From: Druceiella hillmani
Lineage: Eukaryota; Arthropoda; Insecta; Lepidoptera; Hepialidae
Length of the DNA: 64,000 nt
Assembly: GCA_039881145.1 (NCBI GenBank)
Contig: JAYKKI010000006.1
Location: 14,887,001 to 14,951,000 of the forward strand
Direction: 5' to 3'
Shown here piece by piece: positions 52,801 through 61,534 of the stretch. The stretch's first letter is position 1. Each line of letters opens with the position of its first letter. The translations under genes and the position numbers were made by a program. The notes beneath the pieces were generated by a model. That model did no database searches and was not told the DNA's origin. It saw only the letters and a list, made by a program, of their open reading frames with translations.

Positions 52801-53187
52801 AAAAATGCAATTCAACTTAAATCATTTTGACTGAAGTTACAAATCACTTAAATATGAAGATGACATTTTTACAATAACATCTTTTATTGGCTACAGATTG
52901 GATTGGTACTTATCACTGTCAAGGGTGTTTTATGAATTCTATGCAAAATTAATATAAGAAAACTACTAACCGCTGGATGCGACGGTAAGAGTTGCACTAG
53001 CGCTATCGATACGCAACTCATGTCCATGCGGCAAACGGAGACTAACGGCGGCATCCCCATCCAGCTGAACTGATAAGATGCCAAGAGCACGCAGTTGGGG
53101 TGCACCCGCCACAGCCAGTGCACGCAGCCTCACTGCCGCTCCGCGCGGCACTGACAGCGTCACCCGCACGGAGTTCCATGGCTCCAC
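34789..53187 (-). CDS. NCOA6: Nuclear receptor coactivator 6 orthologue, four 3' exons (5' end missing)
   Basis: Spliced gene on the minus strand: join of 52971-53187, 47070-50378, 36747-38981 and 34789-34847, about 1,940 codons. Seen: exon A has VEPWNSVRV, then [12 protein letters not shown] and [19 protein letters not shown], matching the animal NCOA6 N-terminal domain. Exon B has SPLLVNLLQ, the family LXXLL box. Exon D ends [13 protein letters not shown], like the basic vertebrate C-terminus. All three internal joins are phase 1 and keep one frame. Known: NCOA6 is a nuclear coactivator subunit of MLL3/MLL4 (fly Trr) H3K4 methyltransferase complexes, and fly Ncoa6 also works with Yorkie through PPxY motifs. 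Inferred: same role here. Exons before A were not found; small extra exons inside the 2.6, 8.1 and 1.9 kb introns cannot be excluded. The exons are clearly richer in G+C than the introns. Confidence 0.88.
35148..35440 (+). repeat. Two tandem 150-bp units, each with an internal hairpin
   Basis: Unit 1 at 35148-35300 and unit 2 from 35301, both starting AAATAGATTTTATTTTCAAT. Each contains an inverted repeat CCAAAATACC..GGTATTTTGG; in unit 2 the arms are 21 bp with a 6-bp loop (35333-35380). It lies in the last NCOA6 intron. The small ORFs over it are repeat artefacts. Confidence 0.8.
35733..36376 (+). mobile_element. piggyBac-type short element, copy 3, both ends present
   Basis: 644 bp, flanked by TTAA (35729-35732) and TTCA (36377-36380). 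Terminal inverted repeats CCGTTTGACTGCC and CCGTTTTAGTGCC (reverse complement) match at 11 of 13 positions. It contains a GC-rich leader, a TATAAAAAGGATCC box and the short ORF. It sits inside the last NCOA6 intron on the opposite strand. Its 3' end is included in the downstream tandem duplication. Confidence 0.8.
35988..36137 (+). CDS. Short acidic ORF in element copy 3
   Basis: 49 codons from [12 protein letters not shown] to [10 protein letters not shown]. Compared with copy 2 it lacks 14 codons (42 bases, in frame) in the Asp-rich middle and keeps the same start and stop. Confidence 0.45.
   Translation: MSEYENNSSDNDRFLNCEESDNGSDIVVRSQFGVMQILSEDVPDCENTM
36251..36692. repeat. Tandem duplication of 221 bp, nearly identical
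   Basis: 36251-36471 and 36472-36692 differ by about one base (T run versus a C near 36510). The unit contains the last 126 bases of the short element plus adjacent intron. It starts 55 bases after the end of NCOA6 exon C. Confidence 0.95.
36747..38981 (-). CDS. NCOA6: NCOA6 exon C: charged disordered C-terminal region
   Basis: 2,235 bp (745 codons), phase 1 at both ends, after a TTTTATTTTCAG acceptor and before a GTGAGT donor. Exon B joins it in frame. It starts with a Pro/Ser-rich segment, then a helical-looking charged stretch ([21 protein letters not shown] region near 38640-38705), then long acidic and basic disordered sequence, and ends in a nuclear-localisation-like part with [44 protein letters not shown] and PARRKTRSA. 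The Arg/Ser patches before the final exon resemble the end of vertebrate NCOA6. Reading past the donor gives ELFNH and a stop, which I treat as intron. Two tandem 221-bp repeats start 55 bases downstream of the exon end. Confidence 0.88.
38982..40097 (-). other. NCOA6 intron B-C, left part without recognisable content
   Basis: AT-rich intron sequence. No ORF or repeat could be identified. Confidence 0.5.
40152..40212 (-). ncRNA. Hammerhead ribozyme motif, locus 2 minus arm
   Basis: Reading minus: CCCAC, CTGAAGA (40187-40193), hairpin TGTTATAATACAAC, GAAA, CCTAGG (minimal stem III), TC cleavage site, then ATGG to close stem I (three of four pairs kept). Confidence 0.6.
40228..40286 (+). ncRNA. 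Hammerhead ribozyme motif, locus 2 plus arm
   Basis: CTGAAGA at 40245-40251, hairpin TGTTGTAATACAAC, GAAA at 40266-40269, CCTAGG and TC. The stem I 3' strand reads AGGG, weaker than at 42.6 kb; the outer CTTT/AAAG pairing is kept. Confidence 0.6.
40381..40485 (+). repeat. Repeat R2, copy 2
   Basis: Nearly identical to 10088-10192 for about 100 bp, starting at the right edge of the hammerhead repeat. Confidence 0.8.
40700..42125 (+). pseudogene. Penelope-like retroelement: reverse transcriptase plus GIY-YIG nuclease, broken
   Basis: Blocks in order: [19 protein letters not shown] (motif A, 40890-40950); [18 protein letters not shown] (motif B, 41095-41145); [12 protein letters not shown] (catalytic YVDD, 41195-41230); [15 protein letters not shown] (41325-41365); then, in another frame, the linker and the GIY-YIG domain with [26 protein letters not shown] (41800-41890). 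RT followed by a C-terminal GIY-YIG endonuclease is diagnostic of Penelope-like elements. The RT N-terminus is missing. There is a stop in the block before motif B, at 40978-40980, and a frameshift near 41690-41715. Hammerhead repeats on both sides suggest its terminal repeats. It lies in NCOA6 intron B-C on the opposite strand. Confidence 0.88.
42126..42593 (+). other. Probable 3' untranslated part of the Penelope-like element
   Basis: AT-rich, without ORF, between the GIY-YIG stop and the downstream hammerhead repeat. Confidence 0.4.
42594..42652 (+). ncRNA. Hammerhead ribozyme motif, locus 3
   Basis: One of the two best-preserved copies. CCAC (42607-42610) pairs with GTGG (42644-42647) and CTTT (42594-42597) with AAAG (42649-42652) as stem I. 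The core is CTGAAGA 42611-42617, then the stem II hairpin TGTTATAATACAAC, GAAA 42632-42635, minimal stem III CCTAGG 42636-42641 and the cleavage triplet GTC with the cut after 42643. One extra U lies between the core A9 and stem II. Confidence 0.75.
42594..42705 (+). repeat. Hammerhead-bearing repeat, single copy (locus 3)
   Basis: Plus-strand copy downstream of the GIY-YIG frame, in the same orientation as the right arm at 40.2 kb, as expected for a direct terminal repeat. It runs from CTTTGCTAATATCCCAC to the GTAGTTTCATTTAATCGTG tail and lacks the last 45 bases of the repeat. Confidence 0.85.
42745..43532 (+). pseudogene. Relic of a multicopy arthropod transposon-like gene (family II)
   Basis: N-terminal part: [20 protein letters not shown] and [16 protein letters not shown] (a Cys-rich, probably zinc-binding block, 42780-42915). 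C-terminal part in a second frame: [33 protein letters not shown] (42975-43080) and [18 protein letters not shown] (43185-43245). A third frame gives [13 protein letters not shown] and [15 protein letters not shown] (43340-43440). I remember this block order from a protein found in many copies in insect genomes and annotated as uncharacterised; I cannot name its superfamily. Several hundred residues between the Cys block and RENLV are deleted, and two frameshifts follow. The 5' end abuts the hammerhead repeat. Confidence 0.6.
43533..44869. other. Intron sequence without recognisable gene
   Basis: AT-rich. A less AT-rich stretch at 44270-44400 has no motif. Confidence 0.4.
44870..45290 (+). 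pseudogene. THAP-domain exon relic of a transposon, copy 1
   Basis: [33 protein letters not shown] (45138-45236), then after a frameshift [12 protein letters not shown] ending at a GTAAGT donor (about 45275). This is a THAP zinc-finger layout (C..C...W...CxxH). The first cysteine pair has been lost (CGT and TAT where copy 2 has TGT), and a one-base loss sits near 45121. THAP domains begin several DNA transposases, including P elements; the class is not determined. It shares about 400 bp with 62056-62470. Confidence 0.65.
45291..46571. other. Intron sequence without recognisable gene
   Basis: May contain downstream parts of the THAP element, but no motif can be named. Open frames are below 75 codons. 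Confidence 0.35.
46572..46626. repeat. Palindrome, 20-bp arms
   Basis: TTGGCAATATTGTAATTTTA and its exact reverse complement around a 15-bp loop. Confidence 0.9.
47070..50378 (-). CDS. NCOA6: NCOA6 exon B: LXXLL box, PPxY motifs and polyproline region
   Basis: 3,309 bp (1,103 codons), phase 1 at both ends. The acceptor is ATTAATTCCAG at 50379-50389; a second in-frame AG nine bases further in could serve. The donor is GTTAGT. Domains in order: Gly/Ser/Thr-rich start; PPPPY at 49963-49977; LXXLL box LVNLL at 49897-49911; Pro/Arg-rich stretch; 41 consecutive prolines at 49525-49647 running into a second PPxY; Gln/Ala-rich segment; an acidic leucine-rich segment with LDQLLPSL and [28 protein letters not shown] followed by a Ser/Glu-rich acidic tract; then long Lys/Arg- and Ser-rich disorder. 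LXXLL boxes bind nuclear receptors and PPxY binds WW domains; use of these sites here is inferred from the family. Confidence 0.9.
50919..50967. repeat. Palindrome, 20-bp arms
   Basis: TTATTTTCAATATTTGCCTT and its exact reverse complement around a 9-bp loop. Confidence 0.9.
51425..51790 (-). repeat. Interspersed repeat R1, copy 3
   Basis: Reverse-oriented copy of the repeat at 8890 and 17290; it begins with GTAGTTGACTCATTCTAAATT. Confidence 0.8.
52971..53187 (-). CDS. NCOA6: NCOA6 exon A: conserved N-terminal domain
   Basis: 217 bp, entered in phase 0 after a TTACTTGCAG acceptor and left in phase 1 before a GTTAGT donor. It encodes about 72 residues starting [16 protein letters not shown], with [19 protein letters not shown] in the middle and ending near TLTVASSG. 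This is the second part of the putative nucleic-acid-binding region that marks NCOA6 N-termini and is the most conserved part of the family. The first part of that domain (about 50-60 residues in vertebrates) should lie on an upstream exon that I could not find between 53188 and 64000. The open frame continues about 78 bases upstream of the acceptor, but those residues do not resemble the family and the CAG is a good splice site. Confidence 0.9.
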
Positions 53188-56100
53188 CTGCAAGTAACAT
53201 TTCAAATTTATAACATATTGTAATAAGAATAAATAGCCAAGTTCTACAATGCTACGTGGGCACAAAAAAAAGTTCTTGCCACAAAATCTTATATATGTAT
53301 AAATATTGACCTAAAGTTCGTTCAGATCTTTAGGTGACAGACTGTAGTCAGCGACTGAAGAAATCCGGTCTATTAAAACCAGAAGTCTATATAATTCTTT
53401 ACATATGGCATTACAATTACCTGATGAGTGATATAAGGGCAAGCTCAACGTTCGAAAATCAATATAAATTTTAAATTAATGTAAAAATGACCTTTTCTTT
53501 TTAATTTGTTTTCGTTTTACACAACTTCCAAAAAGGAGTTATAATGTATTTAGAATTCATGTATGTTATGTAAATTTCTCTATTCCCTTATAGCAACGAA
53601 ATGGCTCAACTGTTTTAAGTGAATGAGGTTAAAATTTACATATAATCCAGAGCAACAAAGGCTATAAAACGCTACATAAAAATTAGTAGGCACCTATAAT
53701 ATTAAAATTTGTAATATACAAAAATTTTTAGCAAAACTTTTGAATGTGGAATCAGGTCATTTAGAAGATTCCAAAAATATATAATTTAGATATTTATTAC
53801 AGGGCAGAAAGGGAGTAATGTTAAATGATGAATATATGAAAAAAAAACTGTAGAGAAGATTTATGAATTTAAACAAAACATTTATGGTAATGACAATAAA
53901 TAATAAACATTTTCCAGTAAATACCTATAAGGGTCATTCCATGTCAAAACAACACATTGATTCAAATTAAATATCACAGATTTTCATTATTTTTAATATG
54001 CAGCTATATACCGTAAACTTATGAAAAAATACCAAATTTTATTTGTGTAGCACAATTACTTCTGAAGCTGTTCATTTTTAAAAATTCACCTTTTTATAAA
54101 AAAAATTACACTTTTTGACACCTTTGATTGGCTTTAGGTTAGCAATCAGTGATAATACAGATCTTTAAAGCATTCAAGAACTTTAAAATGAGATCACTCC
54201 CAGATCAGCAGTATCACTGGTTGCCAAGCTACGGGTAATTAAAGGTGTAAAAATGTGTAATTCTTTGACAACAATTTTTAAAAATTAATTAAGTTCAAAA
54301 GTAACTGTGCTACGCAACTTTAATTTGGTCCTTTTTCATAACTCTATGGTTTATTGCTGCTTACCAAAAATCTTTAAAATATGAAGTATCAAGTCTGAAT
54401 ATCCCCCACAATTCTATTGATTCTACTTAATTGCATTGATTCTATTCTAATTGTATGACTCATAACTAATAATAAACACTTGCCGGTAAAGCCCACAGAA
54501 GAGTGGACCAGCGACATGCTATATAGGCAAGTGACGAAGTGAGAAGACTTGTCAGCAATGAGTAACCCGAAGCGACAAAACATGAGGGCATATGTTGTTA
54601 TGAGTAGACGTCTCCAAGTACTCTTTTTGCAAACCATAATACTAGGAAATATTATAATATAGGACTTTACCTTTATGATGAGAGGATTATCATTTTACTT
54701 TATAGATTTTGGTTGATTGTATAAAATTTTCATCGTTTTAAAGATATACTGACTTTCGCTTTATGTTATCAAGATTTTCTCTTTTCTTTAGTGATTTTAA
54801 ATGGTTGTTTATTTAAAATTATTATTGTTTAAGGGTTAAGAATAATATATTGGCTTTATGTTATCAGGAATCTTGTGTTGTTTGTGTTAATTTCGTCAAA
54901 TGGCTCGATCAAAGCAAACCAAATATCCCCATGATAAAAAAGCACTCAAGGAATTGAAATGCCTAACAACAAATCTATTGATTTTTATCATACATTTACT
55001 TCCTGTTACATGACACAATACATGTTTCGTCATATAATTTCTTAATGTCCCTTATAAAGAAAAGCCATTAGGAAAATAAAATTTTAAATTGATACAATTG
55101 TAAAACAGATAATCATTACAATAAAAAATACAACTTCGTGAAAAAATTGAACTGAAAAATTAAAAACAAATAGTTTTTGATTTAAGAAAGCTAATAGTAG
55201 GCTAGCTGAATACAAATAGTCAATTTCAACAATAATGTATTCAGAGGGGATTTTATGTTGGTTGATTGAAATCTGTATCACAATTAGGAGGACTGTCTGT
55301 TAGCAGAGCAATCCAAATTAAAAAGCATAATATATCATACTCTTAACCAGATAATAATTTTAATTAAATTTTTAATGTAGTTCAATCACATTAAATTATT
55401 TTAATAAAAGTGTAATTATTTTTTAGGATATAGCCAAAGGAGTTAGTATAGCTCCCCTACCTCATTACTGGGGGTAAGCCAACTAATTATAAATCTCAGG
55501 TACTTATTGTTGAGACTAAATTTTCCTAACTTACTAAGATAGAATCACAGTGACGTAAAATTATAGAAAATAATGCCTAATATATTGTTTATTTAATGTT
55601 ATCAGTTTAATCCAAAATATTAAAATTTATTTTTCTCTATATATTGAGTACATATTAAATTTTTTTTCTATTGTTTACATATGTATGTACACACGTGTGT
55701 ATGTGAATGAAAAACATTTTTCAAATTTGTATTTTAAATACAAATTGTACTTATCTGAAAATACTGACTGCTTTTTTATTGTCCCTGAAGAAAGTTAGTT
55801 TCATCATCCTATTCATTAAAACGGATTTATAAAATAAATTGAATATCTAAAAACACTGGATTCTAATCCAACACTACATATTCTTCATTACGGAAAATTA
55901 TACTGTACATAAAGTGTTTAATAGAAATATTTTAATATTCATTATTACATTATAATCCACTATAATTTATTATTTTGAGTGACTAATGTATCAAAATCAT
56001 GACTAAGGCTAGCTAGTTAAAACTTGAAAAACGTATATTTTTAAAATGTTTCTGCCTCACATTTTGGCCCCATATTTTATAAATTTTGTAAGGACACAAA

Positions 56101-57334
56101 ATTGTCAATCTCTAATTTATCAAAAACATAGAATTTCTTCAATAACTTCCCAATCAACTTTATACAATATACTATTTACATAACCGCGAACAAGGAAACC
56201 AATAGATGTGAAAACTAGAGGCCGAGACGCCCAAATGTGCAGTGATCCAGTCCAATTGGTTCCATATTATAAAAATATCCTCAAACTGTCAGAGAAGAAT
56301 GCAAAGATCCATATTAATAACACATCCCATGGCTGTTAATTAGCAGAACATTGTCGAGATATTGCAACAAATTGTATTTGAAAAAATGTAAATAGTTCAC
56401 TGCTGTAATTCAATTCGGTAAAAAATAAAGGCCAATAAGTGAATACCTAACATACCTGCCGAAAGGAAACTGAAATGGAGCAAGCCCTATGAGAGTGCTC
56501 ACGAGTGCAGAAATACATTCCTTGTGTTGCGCACTTTCTAATTTATATATTTTGATCAAGATGTGAAACAACATTCAAAACATCATACTGAACCATTCGT
56601 TGGTGAGGTGTTACAAAGTGAAAAGAATGTCTCTTGTACTTTTTAATAAATTAGTGAACTAAATTGCTTATCCTAAATGGAAGTCTCTTTGCGATTCCAG
56701 TGCTTAGGTTGCCCGTTATAAAATTGAATAATTCTCTTTCCAATATCAATGTTATCAAACCTCAGAAGTCTCGTATCAACAATTAAAACTAGAAAAGTGC
56801 TAATGTTACGCTATCTTTAAGACAGCATTTGCGATGCACTCATTTGCATCCAACCCACACCCACTACAACCACATCAATGCATTATTTTATTTTAGATAA
56901 AAATGTAATATAATGTTATTAATTGGAGGTAATTTCAAACACTAGGAAATTGATTTTAAACTTCCACTTTTAGATAACTACTACCTTGTATTCTAACATA
57001 AGCTAAATTTTATCAGGTTTTATATAATGGAGTTGCTAAAAAACTGTTGAAATAATATAAGTCGAAGAAAAATGCCTTTAATTCATAAAAAAATTCCTGG
57101 ACTATGCAGAGTGATAAGTTAGAGTTTGCAGTTGTTTTAGAGCAACTTAGATGAGAAAATGAAATGCAAAATTATCATTATAAACTTTATTTAGTAGTTT
57201 CAAGAAATACTCAAGGATCTCAAAAATGTTTATGGCACCTTTTCATGTCTATCAAAAAAAAAACAATTCCTCTCTAGTCTAAACCAAAATAATCCTCCCC
57301 AGCTATTTCATTACAAAATTTATCTCATGTTTGT
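53188..57334 (-). other. Upstream intron or 5' flank of NCOA6, no recognisable exon
   Basis: I searched by eye for the missing N-terminal exon and found none. A GGGTCATTCCATGTCAAAAC string at about 53933 resembles the terminus of a dispersed DNA element. A possible splice donor CAGGTATGT (minus, near 56455) has no convincing coding exon before it. Confidence 0.4.
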
Positions 57335-57560
57335 CCTGTCCCTGCCCCCTCTCCACACTCAAACCTCTCGCAACTGTCACAATTGTGACGGGCAAGAGCT
57401 TCGACAGAACAGTGGGCATTGCCAAAGCACATTTTTCACATCTCCTAATGATTCCGACTGATGTAGCATTCAATTTCAAACGGTTGCAGTCCCCAGTGAA
57501 AGTAATATTTGCTCTCATAATAAATAAATTCCAGGTACAAACAATAATTCAAATCAATTT
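57335..57560 (+). pseudogene. Helitron PIF1-like helicase fragment
   Basis: The plus-strand frame reads ATVTIVTGKSFDRTVGIA, then MIPTDVAFNFKRLQSPVKVI, then FALIINKFQVQTI. This matches the C-terminal end of Helitron RepHel helicases (PRIP..P.D..F.FKRLQFPV followed by the INK.QGQ motif). Only about 75 residues remain and key glycines are replaced, so it is a dead fragment. The GC-richer composition sets it apart from its flanks. Confidence 0.7.
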
Positions 57561-58313
57561 TTTTTCCCCATGGTTACATGTCAGCTTGACAGAGTGGTAA
57601 TGTTTTTTTCTCACTGACATATCGGTTTGTCCAGAGTGATCATAAAACTAGTATATTTAACTGTCACAATAGAATAAAAATATAAATGATGTGGATAGAG
57701 CTCTTAAAAAAAATTGGTGGAGCACAAAAGTTATAGACAGTCAATCCATTAACCATTATCCACAAATATAGACACTGGCAACGCTAATAAAAGCTACAAA
57801 AAACGGAATTGAATACAATTTAAAATACAAGAAGGTGCACATGATTTTCTAAATTATAACTAAGAAGTCCTTTATAAATCCTTAATAAACTTCAAATAGA
57901 TCCAAGAAAAAACTATTTTACCCTTTTTTATCTATGTAAATACACTCGCACTTAAGTGTACTCTACACGCTGTCAAAAATAATGACTTAGCATATTATTT
58001 ATTTTTTTAACTATCCTCTTCATATAAACTATCCTCTGATCCTCTTTATATAAATTAGTGTATTTAACTGCCACAAAAGATTGAAACTATAAATAATGTA
58101 CACAGTGAAGCTCCTAAAAAAACCAAAAATAAGGGGAGCACAAAAGTTATAATGGATCAATCAATTACACCCATTTCCATTATTCATACAAACATGGTCA
58201 CAAGCAAAGCTAATAAAAAGTAAAACCCAATATAAAACACAAATTAAACATCATTTCAAGAAGCCATTTTATAAATAAAGTTAGAATATTTTATTAATAT
58301 TTAAACTATTTTT

Positions 58314-58395
58314 TCTACTTTTCTTTAAGTTGTTTACCACGACCTAGGTTTCGTTGTATTACATCTTCAGGTGAACAATTAGAAAAGATTTTCTA
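58314..58395 (-). repeat. Hammerhead-bearing repeat, fragment (locus 4)
   Basis: Minus-strand fragment covering the ribozyme and the start of the tail; both ends of the full repeat are missing. Confidence 0.75.
58332..58376 (-). ncRNA. Hammerhead ribozyme motif, locus 4
   Basis: CAC, CTGAAGA, a shortened stem II (TGTAATACAAC, three bases lost), GAAA, CCTAGG, TC and GTGG. The lost bases probably weaken stem II. Confidence 0.5.
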
Positions 58396-58800
58396 ACTCT
58401 AGTTGCTACCGTTTGTGGTACAAAAACTTTCTTTAAAACTCTTAGATTTGTTTTTTTTGTTACAATGCAAAACGGACTTAAATTTTCAGCTTTAAAAATC
58501 AAAGCTTTATCCTGACCGTCAGAGACATTTCAGCCTCATACACTGTAATAGCGATTCCTTCCTTTGGGCATTAATGGTGATCTTATTGGGTGTTACTGTG
58601 GTGGATAAAATTATTGTTCTAGTTTTTCAAGTTTTGTCACTGTCATGGGAACCAGCCTGACAATAATAGCTAGGCCTTAGCGCTTTGGGCATTATTATTA
58701 CCACTCTTATTGGATGTTTACAACTATGGTATTGGTTGAATTTGTGTGTTTGCTTGCTTGTAATCTTGATGCATATAACATTGCCAGATAATACTTTTTA
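58396..58800. other. No recognisable gene
   Basis: Short stretch between the hammerhead fragment and the family III relic. Confidence 0.4.
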
Positions 58801-60710
58801 TAGGACATGAATCCAATCTATGGAGAGAATGAAACAAGACCCAGAAAAATGGAGGGAGGTATTGCAAAAAAAAAAAGATTGTAATCATAAGAAAAGGCAA
58901 AAAATAAAAAACCAAACTTCTTGAAGATCCTCAAGCAATGCAACTTTGTAGAGAAAAAGACAAAACTGAAAAAAAGAGTACAGAGAAAAGAAAAAATCAG
59001 GAAATATACCTGCAAATATTACATCACCTTTCGGTACATATAAATGTAAAAGAACCCAGCGCACAAAGCTGTGACAAGAATAAAAAAACTCTACCAGAAA
59101 GTCCAAATAAAAAACAAGGTGTTCTTTTAGAGTTAGTAAATGATATCATGTCCACAGTGTCTCCTCAATTATCTAGAAGAAGTAGACCTGAAATTGTAAC
59201 TGATCTAAAGGAAATTCATATTTTAAGCTTGACTACATTAGTCCAACTGTCCCTGGAAGAAAAGATATAATTTCACTAAAAGACCCAATGGCTAACAAGC
59301 GTATCCATGTAGCAAAATGGCAAATGGCCATGCTTGTAGCTGAAGCCTGCAGCAGAAAACCAAATATCAAGGTTGGTAAAATTGAATTTTTTCAATGCCG
59401 GCCACCACACGTCAGGCCCATGATTGAAATGCTGCCTAATGTATGTGTCTGCATCCATCATGCCAACTTTAATTTCCAGGTAGAATCTCTATACAAAAAT
59501 CAACCTGATTGTCTCTCAATAACAACGAATTTCTACATCAAATAGCCTACGATTTGACATCAGAAGAATGCGTGACAGGAGAATGCAAAAAGTGCTTTGA
59601 AGTTTACAATATCATCAGTTTAAGATGGAATCGAGTCGTCTGGAAACAATGGACAAAATCACCAACCCTGGAAAGTTAAAGGAACTCCTAACAAAGGTCC
59701 ATAAACAATTACCAAAATTTAAGCACCATGTGTTTGTCAAGAACCAGCAGGCCAAACACTTCCAGACAAGTAAAACGGAAACATCATCAGCTGAAGTGAT
59801 CCCTCAAGTGGACTTTGCTAAAATATTTTCCATTTTGACTCAAGACAAGATTTAAAGTGCCCATTGGTCACACTCTCAGGCCACTATTTCAAAGGATGTG
59901 CTTGTGGGAAAGAAAGGTGATGAAAAGCATATATAATAATCAGTAACGAAGTATCTCATCACAAACACATACCACATGTGTATATAAAGAAAATTATACA
60001 GGATTTGAAAACCAAACATACTTCCCTTAAAAACGTTTTCATATTTATAGACGGGTGTGCTGCAAAATTTATAAATAGATACACTTTCAGTCTGACTGGA
60101 ATTTAGAAATATGATGCGAGTTTCTTTGCAACTGCACAAGGGAAAGGTGCCGTCGATGGGGTAGAAGCCACAGCAAAACAAATGTTGTGGTCTGCTATTA
60201 AGACCAGAAAGGAAATAATTTCTAAGAGCTATTAGTGCTACCATTAATTAAATTCAATTCACATTAAAGGTATGCTAATATATTTCATTGCTATAGAGGA
60301 TATTCAAGAACATCATCAAAAACTGCAAAGCAGGTGGGATTTTGCGCAGCCTATACCATATCTTCATCATCACCATTTCCAGGCTAAAGGCGACAAATGC
60401 ATTACTTACAACGTTATATATAATTCTACTAAAAAAAGAGCACTCTTGCTTCAGAGTAATCTTGCATCAGAATAATAAGTTGAAGTATTGTGACATTTAT
60501 TCATCCAGCGAAAGTTAATAAGAAATGGATAAAAATTTAATTGAACCCACGGAGTGGATATTGAACCAGAATCACAAACACCAGAAACAATTACAGAATC
60601 AACCTCTTTAACTCGATCAGTTTCAAATCGTAATACTGCTTGTGTTAGTGACATTAAACAGGGCACCTTTACATTAGTAAGGTTTGAAGCTACTAACAAC
60701 AAAAAAATAC

Positions 60711-60938
60711 ACAATTAAATGAAACTACGTGATGTAGTATTATTTCTACTAGTGTATTACTGGGATATTAGCAAAGATTGCCAATATCCAATTAATATCC
60801 CACCTGAAGATGTTGTAATACAACGAAACCTAGGTCGTGGTAAAGAAATTAAAGAAAGTAGAAATAATACTACAATCACGTAGTTTCAATTAATTGTGAA
60901 TAATGAATTTCTACAAAATTAACGCCAAATATATTCAG
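60711..60938 (+). repeat. Hammerhead-bearing repeat inserted into family III (locus 5)
   Basis: Runs from CACAATTAAATGAAACTACG to GCCAAATATATTCAGCA. The left part is an inverted copy of the tail only; the right part is a full plus-strand ribozyme and tail. AACAAAAAAATA precedes the insertion (about 60698-60709) and is repeated after it (about 60942-60953), a 12-bp target duplication. Confidence 0.85.
60791..60846 (+). ncRNA. Hammerhead ribozyme motif, locus 5
   Basis: CTGAAGA 60804-60810, stem II TGTTGTAATACAAC 60811-60824, GAAA 60825-60828, CCTAGG 60829-60834, TC with the cut after 60836, GTGG 60837-60840 pairing with CCAC 60800-60803. All core positions are intact. Confidence 0.75.
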
Positions 60939-61194
60939 CAAAACAAAAAAATAAATAAAGTGAAGATTTGTTGTTGGGTGTCGAGGACCAATTGAAGTAG
61001 ATTTGGTAGTAAAAATAATGTTTATGAAAACCACTAACGGAGATGAGGCAAGGATATTCAGTATTGCTGAAAAGGATATTTCCTACGTAAACATTACTCA
61101 GATTTTGAAAATTTTGGAAGAGCCAGTAATCAAAGTGTGTGCTGACCACAAATATTACGAATTCAGTGAAAATATTGATATCTCAGAAAGCTAA

Positions 61195-61534
61195 AATTAA
61201 CCGTATTGTTTTCTTATCTTTTTCATTATTACATTTATAGTTTAACCTTGTTGTTGGTAATTTAGTATTATTTTACCCTAAAATTGTTATTTCATTTAAC
61301 TTTTAGTTTATCTAATTTTAGTTTAACTAATTTAATTTTAACTTTTAGTTTAACTATTTTTGTATGGGAGATTTTGATGATCAATGCTCAGCGCACTAAA
61401 TTAATTAGAATATAATTGGTTAGTTTACAATACATGTAAACTGCCATTTATATTAATAAAATATTACTTCATTTGTCACAATTTCCCGTCCCGACCCAGA
61501 TTTCCAGAACCAGACTTTTTACATAAAAATATTA
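61195..61534. other. AT-rich low-complexity DNA
   Basis: Repeated TTTTAGTTTAACTAATTT-like strings at about 61300-61360; no gene. Confidence 0.5.

Larger units (their letters stand above)
50379..52970 (-). other. NCOA6 intron A-B
   Basis: 2.6-kb phase-1 intron. It contains the palindrome at 50919-50967 and repeat R1 copy 3, otherwise nothing recognisable. Confidence 0.7.
58801..61194 (+). pseudogene. Relic of a multicopy arthropod transposon-like gene (family III), split by an insertion
   Basis: Blocks in order: RMKQDPEKWREVLQKKK (58826-58876); DYISPTVPGRKDIISLKDP, MANKRIHVAKWQMAM (59230-59330); MLPNVCVCIHHANFNF (59430-59480); CVTGECKKCFEVYN; NPGKLKELLTKVHKQL, KFKHHVFVKNQQAKHF (59660-59765); VDFAKIFSILTQDKI then SAHWSHSQATI (59810-59890); DGCAAKFINRYTFSLTG and FFATAQGKGAVDGVEATAKQ (60050-60185, frame changed); a C-terminal part to EFSENIDISES (61194). 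The order fits a protein I know only as a multicopy uncharacterised family of arthropods and other animals, probably a transposon gene. Many frameshifts. A hammerhead repeat at 60711-60938 interrupts it, with the same ORF context on both sides. Confidence 0.6.

Noticed and set aside
56405..56550. Minus-strand open stretch before a CAGGTATGT donor as an NCOA6 exon
   Set aside because: No acceptor of good quality in the right place and no resemblance to the expected N-terminal domain half.
57303..57518. Minus-strand 71-codon ORF as a possible missing NCOA6 N-terminal exon
   Set aside because: The opposite strand reads clearly as a Helitron helicase fragment (FKRLQSPVK, INK motif), and the minus frame does not align with the family.
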